21,744 nt of DNA from Deltaproteobacteria bacterium (GTDB taxonomy: Bacteria > Desulfobacterota > UBA8473): contig JAUXFK010000014.1 in the NCBI GenBank assembly GCA_030623035.1, forward strand, positions 1 through 21,744, given 5' to 3'. This document shows positions 1 through 7,887 of this stretch, piece by piece. Each line of letters opens with the position of its first letter. Position 1 is the stretch's first letter. A program made the translations under genes and the position numbers. The notes below the pieces were generated by a model that was not told the origin of the DNA, did no database searches, and saw only the letters and a list, made by a program, of their open reading frames with translations.

Positions 1-78
1 AACAAGATATTGGCAGACAAGATGCCACGTAAGATAAGTTTAATGGACGGCAGTATCGTTTCAGATATCGTGTCATAA
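1..78 (+). CDS. lolD: C-terminal fragment of an ABC transporter ATPase, probably LolD
   Basis: Frame 1 is open from the window edge to a TAA at 76-78 and encodes 25 residues ending KISLMDGSIVSDIVS. This matches the usual tail of LolD/MacB-type ABC ATPases, where a run like 'elAdkm.R.i.l.DGrIv' closes the nucleotide-binding domain. LolD drives the LolCE complex, which extracts lipoproteins from the inner membrane for delivery to the outer membrane. The catalytic motifs lie outside the window, so the family call rests on the short tail and on context: lolCD directly upstream of bamA-ompH-lpxD is a common order in deltaproteobacterial genomes. A different ABC ATPase cannot be excluded. Confidence 0.6.
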   Translation, partial: NKILADKMPRKISLMDGSIVSDIVS

Positions 79-128
79 CGCCATTTATTTACACTATTTA
101 AAATCGGTCAGGAGAAAAATGAGCCTAG

Positions 129-2774
129 ATGCATAAAAGAACATTGATTTGCCTGTTCTACCTCTTGATTTGCCAGGTAGCTTATGGTCAAGAATCTATC
201 AAAGTCATGGTATTTCCTCTTCGGATTAATAGCCAGGAAAACATAGAGTACATAAAGGAGAAAATTAGTGACACTCTGCTCTCTTATTTAGAAGAAAACA
301 AAGGGATTGAAATTATAAAGACCTCTTCTTTTGAAGCTGAATTGAATGGAATATCCAAAGATGATATAAATGAAACATTAGTAATGAAAATTGGCACAAA
401 GTCAGGTGCAGATTTCGCAATATGGGGTACTCTAACGAAGACAAAAAAGAGTATTCGCCTGGATATCCGGACATGGAAAATTGATGCTAAAAGTTCGATA
501 GCCGAGTTTTATATAGAAGGGGAAGATTCGAACAGACTGATTTCTCAACTCGATGAGCTGGCAGAGCGTATTTGGCTAATACTAATAGAGAAAGAAAGAA
601 TAACCAGGATATCTGTAAGAGGAAATAATAGGATTGAAGACGATGCCATTAAATCTCAGATTATGGCAAAAGAAGGAGATTTGTTTTCAATCAAGACGCT
701 GCGCGAAGATATAAAAAGCATCTATAATATGGGCTATTTTGAGGATGTGAATATTGATAGAATTGATAGCCCTGAAGGCAAGGAGATCGTTTTTATTGTT
801 AGTGAAAAACCTTCTGTTAAAAGAATAGAGATACATGGCAACAGGTCTATAAAAAAAGAGGACATTGAAGAAGTAACCGATATTAAAGTACATACTATTT
901 TGGACTTTACCAGGATAGAGAACAACGTTAAGAACATCCTTAGATTATATAAGGACAAAGAGTACTGGTCTGCAGAAGTTGATTACATAGTCTATTATTT
1001 AAAAACAAATGAGGCAATATTAGATTTTATAATTACGGAAAATAAGAAAGCCAAGATAGAGGAAATTGTATTTGTTGGCAATAGAGCCTTTAGTAATGGA
1101 GAATTGCGAGATGTTATAAAGACAAATAAAGAGGGTTTCTTCTCCTGGTTGACAGGTTCCGGGGTGTTAAAAGAGAATGTCCTGGAGCAAGACATGGATA
1201 AGCTAAGCTCCTTTTACAGGAACAATGGTTATATAGATATCAAAATAGGCAAGCCGGAAATAATCCATGATTTAAATAGATTAAATATTACAATCCCTGT
1301 TAACGAAGGAAAAGAATTCAAAATTGGGAAGATAGACATTCAGGGGGAGGAGATATTAGAAAAAGAAGCGCTTTTGAAGGATTTGAATACAATCTCAGGA
1401 AAGATATTCAATCGAAAGCTGCTAAGAGAAGATATAGCCAAGATAACGGATAAATATACAGAACTGGGATATGCATTTACAGATGTCGTACCTTTGACTT
1501 CCATTGATAGAGATACCCAATTGGTCGATCTGACATTTAGTATTCGCAAAGGAAATAAGGTATATTTTGAAAGGGTAGATATAACGGGTAACGACAGGAC
1601 TAGAGATAAGGTAATCCGACGAGAACTGAAGATACTAGAGGGAGATTTATTTAATAAGAAAAAGTTAAGCAGGAGTTATCAAAGGGTTTATCGATTGGGC
1701 TACTTTGAAGGGATTGACTTTAAAACACAGAGAGGAAGTGCGGATGACAGATTGAAATTACATATTAAGGTAAAAGAGAGGCCAACAGGGACATTAAGCT
1801 TTGGGGTGGGTTATAGTTCTGTTGATAAGATTATAGGCATGATAAACTTATCCCAGAGCAATCTGTTTGGTAAGGGACAGAAACTATCAGTGGCTGCAAG
1901 AATGGGCGGGAAGAGTCAATATTATAATTTAGGTTTCACAGAGCCGTGGTTCTTTGACACACCGATATCCGCCGGCTTCGATATTTATAATGTAAAAAGG
2001 GAATATACAGACTATGATAAGAAAGCAAAAGGTGGGGATGTAAGGTTTGGTTTTCCAATAACAGAGGATTATACCAGGTTGTATTTGACTTATAAGCACG
2101 AAGAAGTTGAAATTGACAATATAGAAGATGATGCTGCTGAAATAATAAAAGAACAGGAAGGCAGCAGCATTACGAACAGTATCACTAATGTTCTGATAAG
2201 GGATTCAAGGGATAGCGTCATATTTCCAACAAAAGGGTCAAAAAACAGTATTTCCCTGGAATATGCCGGCGGTTTCTTAGGCGGAACCAATTATTTTACT
2301 AAGGTTGCAGGGAGTACAACATGGTATTTCCCGATTTTTTGGGATACGGTCTTTATGTCTCGCGCAATCATTGGATATGCTCAGGGAAATAAAGGAAGAG
2401 AATTGCCGATTTTTGAACGGTTCTATCTAGGCGGAATGAATACTGTAAGAGGTTTTGAGACTTATTCTATTGGTCCAAAAGATCCGGATAGCGGTGATAT
2501 TATTGGTGGAAATAAAGAATTGATCTTTAATATAGAGTACATATTCCCCTTATTAAAAGAAGCCGGGGTTAAAGGTGTTATCTTCTTTGATGCAGGGAAT
2601 GCCTTCGATGATGATGATGATTATAGCTTAGATCAACTGAGAACAAGCGTGGGATTGGGTGTTCGATGGTATTCGCCGATGGGCCCTTTGAGATTAGAAT
2701 GGGGATATAATATAGATCCTAAGCCGGATGAAGACCACAGCAATTGGGATTTTTCTATAGGAACGATGTTTTAA
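129..2774 (+). CDS. bamA: BamA outer-membrane protein assembly factor with extra N-terminal domain
   Basis: Central Omp85 subunit of the BAM machine, which inserts beta-barrel proteins (including LptD) into the outer membrane. The 881-residue product begins with a signal peptide (about residues 1-20, ending VAYGQ). Residues about 22-150 form an extra alpha/beta domain (IKVMVFPLRINSQE...) that resembles TolB-N/CsgG-like modules and is absent from E. coli BamA. Five POTRA repeats follow, starting near residues 160, 230, 306, 398 and 479. The 16-strand barrel starts near 555, carries the Omp85 motif VRGF near 773-776 and ends in the C-terminal Phe expected of OMPs. A stop codon directly precedes the ATG (126-128), so the start cannot be further upstream. 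The Shine-Dalgarno AGGAGA (110-115) is a rather long 13 nt away. An Asp run encoded by five GAT codons lies at 2607-2621. Confidence 0.96.
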   Translation: MHKRTLICLFYLLICQVAYGQESIKVMVFPLRINSQENIEYIKEKISDTLLSYLEENKGIEIIKTSSFEAELNGISKDDINETLVMKIGTKSGADFAIWGTLTKTKKSIRLDIRTWKIDAKSSIAEFYIEGEDSNRLISQLDELAERIWLILIEKERITRISVRGNNRIEDDAIKSQIMAKEGDLFSIKTLREDIKSIYNMGYFEDVNIDRIDSPEGKEIVFIVSEKPSVKRIEIHGNRSIKKEDIEEVTDIKVHTILDFTRIENNVKNILRLYKDKEYWSAEVDYIVYYLKTNEAILDFIITENKKAKIEEIVFVGNRAFSNGELRDVIKTNKEGFFSWLTGSGVLKENVLEQDMDKLSSFYRNNGYIDIKIGKPEIIHDLNRLNITIPVNEGKEFKIGKIDIQGEEILEKEALLKDLNTISGKIFNRKLLREDIAKITDKYTELGYAFTDVVPLTSIDRDTQLVDLTFSIRKGNKVYFERVDITGNDRTRDKVIRRELKILEGDLFNKKKLSRSYQRVYRLGYFEGIDFKTQRGSADDRLKLHIKVKERPTGTLSFGVGYSSVDKIIGMINLSQSNLFGKGQKLSVAARMGGKSQYYNLGFTEPWFFDTPISAGFDIYNVKREYTDYDKKAKGGDVRFGFPITEDYTRLYLTYKHEEVEIDNIEDDAAEIIKEQEGSSITNSITNVLIRDSRDSVIFPTKGSKNSISLEYAGGFLGGTNYFTKVAGSTTWYFPIFWDTVFMSRAIIGYAQGNKGRELPIFERFYLGGMNTVRGFETYSIGPKDPDSGDIIGGNKELIFNIEYIFPLLKEAGVKGVIFFDAGNAFDDDDDYSLDQLRTSVGLGVRWYSPMGPLRLEWGYNIDPKPDEDHSNWDFSIGTMF

Positions 2775-2851
2775 AAAATTTAATTGGATTTTAAAATAGA
2801 AGGATTTTCTTTTTAAAAAACATGGATAAGACTATAAAAGGGAGAGCGAAG

Positions 2852-3373
2852 ATGAAGGATTTAAGTCTGGTTTTTATATTAACTTTGGTATTATCTTTTC
2901 CAAACTTGGCTTTAGGTGATAATCCTAAAGAGATAGGATATGTTGACTTACAGAAAGCATTAAATACGTCTATTAGTGGGAAGGAAGCAAGAAAAAACTT
3001 TTCTAATAAAGTAAAGAAAACTCAAAATCTTCTTGAAGCAAAACAAAAGGAATTGAAAGAGCTTAAAGACAGTTTAGAAAAACAGAGTTTTATCCTAAGC
3101 GAAGATGCAAGAAATGAAAAAGAAAGAGAATATCAAAATAGAATGAGAGATTATCAAAGGTTAATTAAAGACTCTCAGGAGGAGCTTAAGCGCGAAGAGG
3201 CTGAAATGGTTAAAAAAATATATAAAGAATTGAGAGTCGTTGTTGATAAAATAGGAAAAAAAGGCAATTATACAATAATCTTTGAAAAGAATGCGAGTGC
3301 GATACTATATGCCTCCGACACAGTTGACCTCACTGATGATGTAATAAAGGCATATGATGAGCAAAAAAAATAA
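2852..3373 (+). CDS. ompH: OmpH/Skp family periplasmic chaperone
   Basis: Skp-type chaperone that holds unfolded outer-membrane proteins in the periplasm on the way to BamA. I chose the ATG at 2852 because GGAGAG (2841-2846) lies 5 nt upstream and the product then opens directly with a signal peptide (MKDLSLVFILTLVLSF...LALG). The in-frame ATG at 2822 would put ten polar residues before it and has no close ribosome site. The mature protein starts with the family's 'IGYVDLQKALN' strand. It then has a long charged coiled coil (about residues 45-125 of the 173-residue form) forming the Skp tentacles, and ends with the strand 'YTIIFEKNASAILYASD' and a short helix. Length is typical. It follows bamA, as in many proteobacteria. 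Its stop codon lies inside the left 8-bp direct repeat of the adjacent insertion-like element. Confidence 0.92.
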   Translation: MKDLSLVFILTLVLSFPNLALGDNPKEIGYVDLQKALNTSISGKEARKNFSNKVKKTQNLLEAKQKELKELKDSLEKQSFILSEDARNEKEREYQNRMRDYQRLIKDSQEELKREEAEMVKKIYKELRVVVDKIGKKGNYTIIFEKNASAILYASDTVDLTDDVIKAYDEQKK

Positions 3374-3547
3374 AATGGTTATTGAGTTAACTCAGCAAAA
3401 AAATCGGTCACAGCAAAGGCAATCACATTATAACCCGTGCAAAACTCGCATCTTTCCCCCACTTCTTTCTTAACGCTCTATACACCGCTCAGACAGCTGC
3501 ACGCGTTATAATGTGGCCGCCTTTGCTGAGTTTACTCAATAGCCATT
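3374..3547. repeat. Large imperfect inverted repeat, MITE-like, with 8-bp flanking direct repeat
   Basis: Outer arms 3374-3396 and 3525-3547 (23 nt each) are reverse complements with 2 mismatches. Inner arms 3411-3441 and 3498-3528 (31 nt each) are reverse complements with 4 mismatches. The loop is 3442-3497. The left side carries about 18 extra bases (3397-3414) in which CAGCAAA is duplicated, so the two arm pairs share GCTG on the right. The sequence AAAAATAA occurs exactly on both sides of the element (3366-3373 and 3548-3555), consistent with an 8-bp target-site duplication, although the motif is A-rich. No open reading frame is present. The element separates ompH from lpxD and could fold into a long hairpin in the transcript. 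No similar copy was seen elsewhere in the window. Confidence 0.8.
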
Positions 3548-3574
3548 AAAAATAATATTACACAAAACAAAAAA

Positions 3575-4606
3575 ATGATAAAGAAGACTTTGAAAGAATT
3601 GGCAGATCTGATTGGTGGTAAGGTAATAGGTGACGATCGTATTATCCTTACCGGAATAAACAGTATCGATCAGGCAAAAAAAGGAGAGATAACCTTCATA
3701 TCCAATCCAAAGTATCTGCCAATGGCAAGAACTACCGAAGCCTCTGCCATAATCGTTCCCCCAGGTTTTGAAGCGTCTGAAAAGCCTGTTTTATATACTG
3801 AAGATCCTTATCTGGCCTATGCAAAGATTGCAACCATCTTTTACCAAAAGCCTTATCACACAAAAAGCATCGACAGAAGATCCTTTATCGGAAAGAACTG
3901 CGATATAGGAAAAGATGTCTCTATATACCCATTTGTATATGTGGGGGATAATGTCAGGATTGAAGATAGGGTAATTTTGCACCCTGGAGTATTTGTCGGT
4001 GATGATGTTCATATTGGCGAAGACACGATCGTATATGCAAATGTCTGTATCCGCGAACATTGCAAGATTGGGAAGAGGGTTATAATCCATTGTGGTACAG
4101 TAATCGGAAGTGATGGTTTCGGCTTTGCCAAAGATGGAAAGAGACACCACAAGATTCCTCAGGTCGGTATCGTTCAGATCGATGATGATGTAGAGATCGG
4201 TGCGAACAATGCCATTGACCGTGCAGCATTGGGCAAGACATGGATTAAAAGGGGTGTAAAGACCGATAATCTTATCCAGATTGGCCATAATGTAATTATT
4301 GGAGAGGATACCATTTTGGTTGCGCAGGTTGCTATAGCAGGAAGTGCTGAAGTGGGCAACTATGTTACACTGGCAGGGAAGGTGGGTGTGGCAGGTCATA
4401 TCAAGATCGGGGACAATGTGACAGTAGGCGGCAAATCCGCTGTTACCAAAGATATCGCCCCTGACCAGATTGTCTCTGGGTTCCCCTGTATCCCTCACAG
4501 AGATTGGTTAAAATCGCAGATCAGTGTTACAAAATTACCCGAGATGAGGAAAAGAATAAAAGGACTGGAGATACGGATAAAGGAATTAGAAGAAAAAAAT
4601 AAATAA
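3575..4606 (+). CDS. lpxD: UDP-3-O-acylglucosamine N-acyltransferase LpxD
   Basis: Third step of lipid A synthesis: transfers a 3-hydroxyacyl chain from ACP to the 2-amino group of UDP-3-O-acyl-glucosamine in the cytoplasm. The N-terminal uridine-binding domain (residues 1-100, LKELADLIGGKV...GINSIDQAKKGEITF) is followed by a left-handed parallel beta helix of hexapeptide repeats (about 105-310) and a C-terminal helix ending in Lys/Glu-rich residues. The catalytic His is H238 in QIGHNV, matching E. coli H239. Length (343) is normal. The start MIKKTLKELADL is the expected one, but no Shine-Dalgarno sequence is visible: upstream is only A-rich sequence just after the inverted-repeat element. 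The FabZ gene follows after 19 nt. Confidence 0.97.
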   Translation: MIKKTLKELADLIGGKVIGDDRIILTGINSIDQAKKGEITFISNPKYLPMARTTEASAIIVPPGFEASEKPVLYTEDPYLAYAKIATIFYQKPYHTKSIDRRSFIGKNCDIGKDVSIYPFVYVGDNVRIEDRVILHPGVFVGDDVHIGEDTIVYANVCIREHCKIGKRVIIHCGTVIGSDGFGFAKDGKRHHKIPQVGIVQIDDDVEIGANNAIDRAALGKTWIKRGVKTDNLIQIGHNVIIGEDTILVAQVAIAGSAEVGNYVTLAGKVGVAGHIKIGDNVTVGGKSAVTKDIAPDQIVSGFPCIPHRDWLKSQISVTKLPEMRKRIKGLEIRIKELEEKNK

Positions 4607-4625
4607 TTTTCAAAGGGGAGAGAAT

Positions 4626-5060
4626 ATGTTGAGTATTAAAGAGATCATGGATATTTTACCTCATCGCTTTCCATTTCTTTTGATTGACAGGATTGTGGAG
4701 ATGGAACTGGGAAAGAGAGTTGTAGGGATCAAGAATATCACTGTCAGTGAGCCTTTTTTTCAAGGGCATTTTCCTGATTATCCAATTATGCCCGGGGTTT
4801 TGTTGATTGAAGCAATGGCTCAAACCGGCGCAGTCCTGGCATTGAGCAGTGAATCTGAAAAGATCAAAGATAAAAATTTTTACTTCTCTACTATAGATAA
4901 GGTGAAGTTTAGAAAACCTGTAGTTCCTGGGGATCAGGTGAGGTTTGAAGTAGAGGTAATTAAGCAGAGGAGTTCTCTTTGGAGGTTTAAAGGCAAGGCA
5001 TTTGTTGGAGAGTCCCTTGTTGCCGAAGGGGAACTGCAAGGTATCATATCGGATAAATGA
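4626..5060 (+). CDS. fabZ: 3-hydroxyacyl-ACP dehydratase FabZ
   Basis: Dehydrates 3-hydroxyacyl-ACP to trans-2-enoyl-ACP in fatty acid elongation. It thereby competes with LpxA and LpxD for their acyl donor, which explains its usual place between those genes. The 144-residue hot-dog fold contains the substrate-tunnel motif HRFPFLLIDRI near the N-terminus, the catalytic His H48 in GHFPDYPIMPG and the catalytic Glu E62 in LLIEAMAQTG. The ribosome site GGGGAG lies a few bases before the ATG. Nothing in the sequence is atypical. Confidence 0.97.
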   Translation: MLSIKEIMDILPHRFPFLLIDRIVEMELGKRVVGIKNITVSEPFFQGHFPDYPIMPGVLLIEAMAQTGAVLALSSESEKIKDKNFYFSTIDKVKFRKPVVPGDQVRFEVEVIKQRSSLWRFKGKAFVGESLVAEGELQGIISDK

Positions 5061-5083
5061 CACGTTAAAAGGAGAATTTTAAA

Positions 5084-5854
5084 ATGATACATCCGACGGC
5101 CATTGTTCATCCAAAGGCAGAGTTAGATGAAGGGGTTGAGATAGGACCATATTCTATAATTACCGATAGTGTTCAGATCGGCAAAGATACAAAGATAAGC
5201 TCTCATGTCAACATAGAAGGGATAACAGAGCTCGGTAAGAGCTGCGAGGTATATCCGTTTACGTCGATCGGAACCCCACCACAGGATTTAAAGTACAAAG
5301 GGGAGAAATCTAAGGTAATCATCGGTGATAATAATACGATTAGAGAGTTTGTAACGATCAATAGAGCCAGTTCCCACGGCATAGGAGAAACAAGGATAGG
5401 GAATAACAATTTTCTCATGGCCTATTGTCATATAGCCCATGACTGTATCATATGGAACAATGTTGTAATGGCGAATGCAGCGACCCTTGCAGGCCACATT
5501 GAGATTGAAGATTTCGCTGTTATCGGTGGGATGGTAGCTATCCATCAGTTTGTTAGGGTTGGAGCGTTTTCCTTTGTTGGGGGGGCCTCTGCAGTTTCTA
5601 AAGATATTCCCCCCTATCTTATGGCTGTAGGCAATAGGGTGAAATTATTTGGCCTGAATACTACAGGGCTTAAAAGAAACAATTTCTCTGAAGCCGCAAT
5701 AGATAAACTTAAAAAGGCTTACAAGATTATTTTTAGATCAGGTATGACTTTAAAGAATGCATTAGAGAAAGTGAGAGTCGAAATCACTGACTCAAAAGAG
5801 GTAAACAACCTGGTTGATTTTATTCAAGGATCTGAAAGAGGTGTCTGTAGATAA
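5084..5854 (+). CDS. lpxA: UDP-N-acetylglucosamine O-acyltransferase LpxA
   Basis: First step of lipid A synthesis: transfers a 3-hydroxyacyl chain from ACP to the 3-position of UDP-GlcNAc. The protein starts at once with hexapeptide repeats (IHPTAIVHPKAELDEGVEIG), keeps the catalytic block CHIAHDC with H116 and H119 (equivalent to E. coli H122 and H125), and has the helical C-terminal domain from about residue 190 (GLNTTGLKRNNFS). Length 256 is typical. AAAGGAGA (5068-5075) lies 8 nt before the ATG. Its TAA overlaps the next ATG by one base, implying coupling to lpxI. All ten arginines use AGA or AGG. If the neighbouring oxidoreductase supplies a 3-amino sugar, this enzyme could make an amide rather than an ester link; that is inference. 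Confidence 0.97.
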   Translation: MIHPTAIVHPKAELDEGVEIGPYSIITDSVQIGKDTKISSHVNIEGITELGKSCEVYPFTSIGTPPQDLKYKGEKSKVIIGDNNTIREFVTINRASSHGIGETRIGNNNFLMAYCHIAHDCIIWNNVVMANAATLAGHIEIEDFAVIGGMVAIHQFVRVGAFSFVGGASAVSKDIPPYLMAVGNRVKLFGLNTTGLKRNNFSEAAIDKLKKAYKIIFRSGMTLKNALEKVRVEITDSKEVNNLVDFIQGSERGVCR

Positions 5855-6654
5855 TGAAAAAGATCGGCTTGATTGCTGGGAATGGTCAGCTTCCAATTCT
5901 ATTTGCCAATGCTTTGAAGGAAAGGGATTTAAGGATAATAGCAGTAGCATTCAAAGGAGAGACCTTAAACAGCTTAAAAGAACATGTAGAAAAGGTATTC
6001 TGGATAAACATCGGGCAGCTTCAGTTGTTAATCGAGACTTTCAAAAATGAAGGGATTGACAATGTAGTGATGATTGGAGGTATAACCAAAGCATTGCTGT
6101 TCTCAGATGAAAAACCGGATTACAGAGCGGCGTCTTTTCTTTCAAGTTTGAAAAATAAAAAGGATGATATATTCTTGCGCTCTTTTGCCGAGGAATTACA
6201 GAAGGATGGAATCAATATTGAAAGCTCGACAAAATATATTCCATCAATCTTGGCCCAAAAAGGATGTTTGACAAAAAGGTCACCTACCGAGAATGAATAC
6301 AGAGACATTAAATTCGGATGGGATGTTGCTAAAGATATTGGGAAGCTGGATATCGGTCAAACCGTTATCGTCAAAGATCAAGCCGTATTGGCGGTTGAAG
6401 CGATTGAAGGCACGGATGAGGCTATTAAGCGCGGAGGAAAATATGGAAACGGGCAGATTATAGTGGTAAAGGTTAGCAAACCAGGTCAGGACATGCGTTT
6501 TGATATTCCAGTCATTGGAATGGGAACAGTACGATCTTTGAAAGAGGCGAGGGCTTCTGTCTTGGCTATAGAAGCTGGAAGCACGATCGTTCTGGATAAA
6601 TATGAAATGATAAAATATGCTAACGAAGCAGGTATATCCATCGTGGCAATCTAG
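5854..6654 (+). CDS. lpxI: UDP-2,3-diacylglucosamine diphosphatase LpxI (DUF1009)
   Basis: Hydrolyses UDP-2,3-diacylglucosamine to lipid X, the fourth step of lipid A synthesis. LpxI is an unrelated replacement for LpxH, used by alphaproteobacteria and many deltaproteobacterial groups. The sequence shows the family start KIGLIAGNGQLPILFANAL, the N-terminal domain with VVMIGGITKALLF, and the C-terminal domain with DMRFDIPVIGMGTV (residues 213-226) and EAGSTIVLD. The C-terminal domain holds the catalytic aspartate in characterised members. Length 266 is normal. The ATG overlaps the lpxA stop codon, with AGAGGTG about 10 nt upstream. The position between lpxA and lpxB fits the role. No lpxH is present in the window. 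Confidence 0.94.
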   Translation: MKKIGLIAGNGQLPILFANALKERDLRIIAVAFKGETLNSLKEHVEKVFWINIGQLQLLIETFKNEGIDNVVMIGGITKALLFSDEKPDYRAASFLSSLKNKKDDIFLRSFAEELQKDGINIESSTKYIPSILAQKGCLTKRSPTENEYRDIKFGWDVAKDIGKLDIGQTVIVKDQAVLAVEAIEGTDEAIKRGGKYGNGQIIVVKVSKPGQDMRFDIPVIGMGTVRSLKEARASVLAIEAGSTIVLDKYEMIKYANEAGISIVAI

Positions 6655-6799
6655 ATTGTTTGTATTATTTTAGCCTTATGAAACAGAAAGCACTCGCCAA
6701 GCTTTAACGGCAATCAAATTTTCAAGAAGCTAAAATGTTACGATTGTTTTAATAAGAGCACCCTGCGGAGTCTGACTTTAAGAGTGCTGGGGTAAAAAA

Positions 6800-7801
6800 A
6801 TGGAAAAGAGAAAGGTTGCTGTAGTTGGGGTTGGGCATTTGGGTCAATACCATGCTGAAAAATATTCAAAATTACCCAATGTTGACCTTGTCGGAGTAGT
6901 TGATATCGATCATGAAAGGGCACTTGAGATTGCAAACCGCTTTGGCACAATGCCCTTTTTTGATTACTTAAATCTTTTAGAAAATGTAGATGCAGTGAGT
7001 ATCGCTGTCCCAACCCGGTCACATTATAAGATTGCGAGGGATTTTCTAAAAAACGGGATAGATGTTTTACTTGAGAAACCTATTGCGACAACTGTTGAAG
7101 AGGCCAATAATTTGATTGAGATCGCTGAGAATAAGGATCTGATATTTCAAGTCGGTCATATAGAAAGATACAACCCTGCAATTGTTGCTGTAGAAGGTAT
7201 TTTAAATAATCCGTTGTTTGTTGAATCCCATCGATTGAGCTTTTTTACGCAACGCTCTACAGATGTTGATGTAGTTTTGGATCTGATGATTCATGATATC
7301 GACATTATATTAAACCTCGTTAAGTCCGAGATAGAAAGGATTGATGCTGTAGGCATCCCTGTGCTATCTCAGAATGTGGATATTGCTAACGCTAGAATAA
7401 CCTTTGCAAACGGCTGTACCGCTAATATTACTGCCAGTCGGATTTCAGAAAAGAACATGAGAAAGATCCGCATATTTCAACCAGATGCTTATATATCGAT
7501 CGATTTTGCCTCAAAGAAAGTCGGGATCTACAATAAGATTGAAAACAGCGGAAAAAACGAGTGTATGCCTGAAATCGTATTTAGAAACGTAGAGATTAAT
7601 GAAAAGGATTCTTTAGAAGAGGAGGTCAAGTCTTTTATAGATTGTGTGATTACAAGGAAATCTCCCCCAGTATCAGGTAATGATGGAAAAAGAGCTCTTT
7701 TAGTAGCTTTAAAGGTTGTCAAACAAATCAAACAGAGAGAAAAAGATATTCTAACAAACTTGCCCCAATTTCAAGATCCGAAATCAAGGTCACAAAAATA
7801 G
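6800..7801 (+). CDS. Gfo/Idh/MocA family NAD(P)-dependent oxidoreductase, possible GnnA-like sugar dehydrogenase
   Basis: A 333-residue two-domain dehydrogenase. The Rossmann domain opens VAVVGVGHLGQYH (dinucleotide loop residues 10-15). EKP at 92-94 carries the conserved lysine. The second domain has VGHIERYNP (H120) and IHDIDIIL (H165, D166), the usual active-site region of this family. The gene sits between lpxI and lpxB. In Acidithiobacillus ferrooxidans the related GnnA, which oxidises the 3-OH of UDP-GlcNAc, is also encoded between lpxA and lpxB, followed by the aminotransferase GnnB. No GnnB homologue is present here, so a GnnA role is plausible but unproven. Another nucleotide-sugar dehydrogenase role is possible. 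A TGGGG ribosome site lies 7 nt before the ATG. The 145-base gap upstream holds nothing I recognise. Confidence 0.85.
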   Translation: MEKRKVAVVGVGHLGQYHAEKYSKLPNVDLVGVVDIDHERALEIANRFGTMPFFDYLNLLENVDAVSIAVPTRSHYKIARDFLKNGIDVLLEKPIATTVEEANNLIEIAENKDLIFQVGHIERYNPAIVAVEGILNNPLFVESHRLSFFTQRSTDVDVVLDLMIHDIDIILNLVKSEIERIDAVGIPVLSQNVDIANARITFANGCTANITASRISEKNMRKIRIFQPDAYISIDFASKKVGIYNKIENSGKNECMPEIVFRNVEINEKDSLEEEVKSFIDCVITRKSPPVSGNDGKRALLVALKVVKQIKQREKDILTNLPQFQDPKSRSQK

Positions 7802-7887
7802 CCTTACAAGAAATCTCTTAGACACAGTAGAGAGATTTATGAATCAGACTTTATAAATTAACCTCACAGAGCATCATTGGTGACATT

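Noticed and set aside
2607..2621. Five tandem GAT codons in bamA as a phase-variable tract
   Set aside because: It is an in-frame trinucleotide run in an acidic barrel loop; slippage would not switch the gene off, and five units are too few to expect instability.
3791..4498. 235-residue antisense open frame opposite lpxD
   Set aside because: It is a shadow of the hexapeptide-repeat coding frame of lpxD; it has no ribosome site and no recognisable domain, and lpxD is certain.
5814..6050. 78-residue plus-strand frame bridging lpxA and lpxI
   Set aside because: It overlaps both genes in another frame with no family resemblance; lpxA and lpxI are well supported.
7811..7838. 8-bp stem (AAATCTCT/AGAGATTT) between the oxidoreductase and lpxB
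   Set aside because: The 12-nt loop, low GC and absence of a following T-run make a terminator unlikely.
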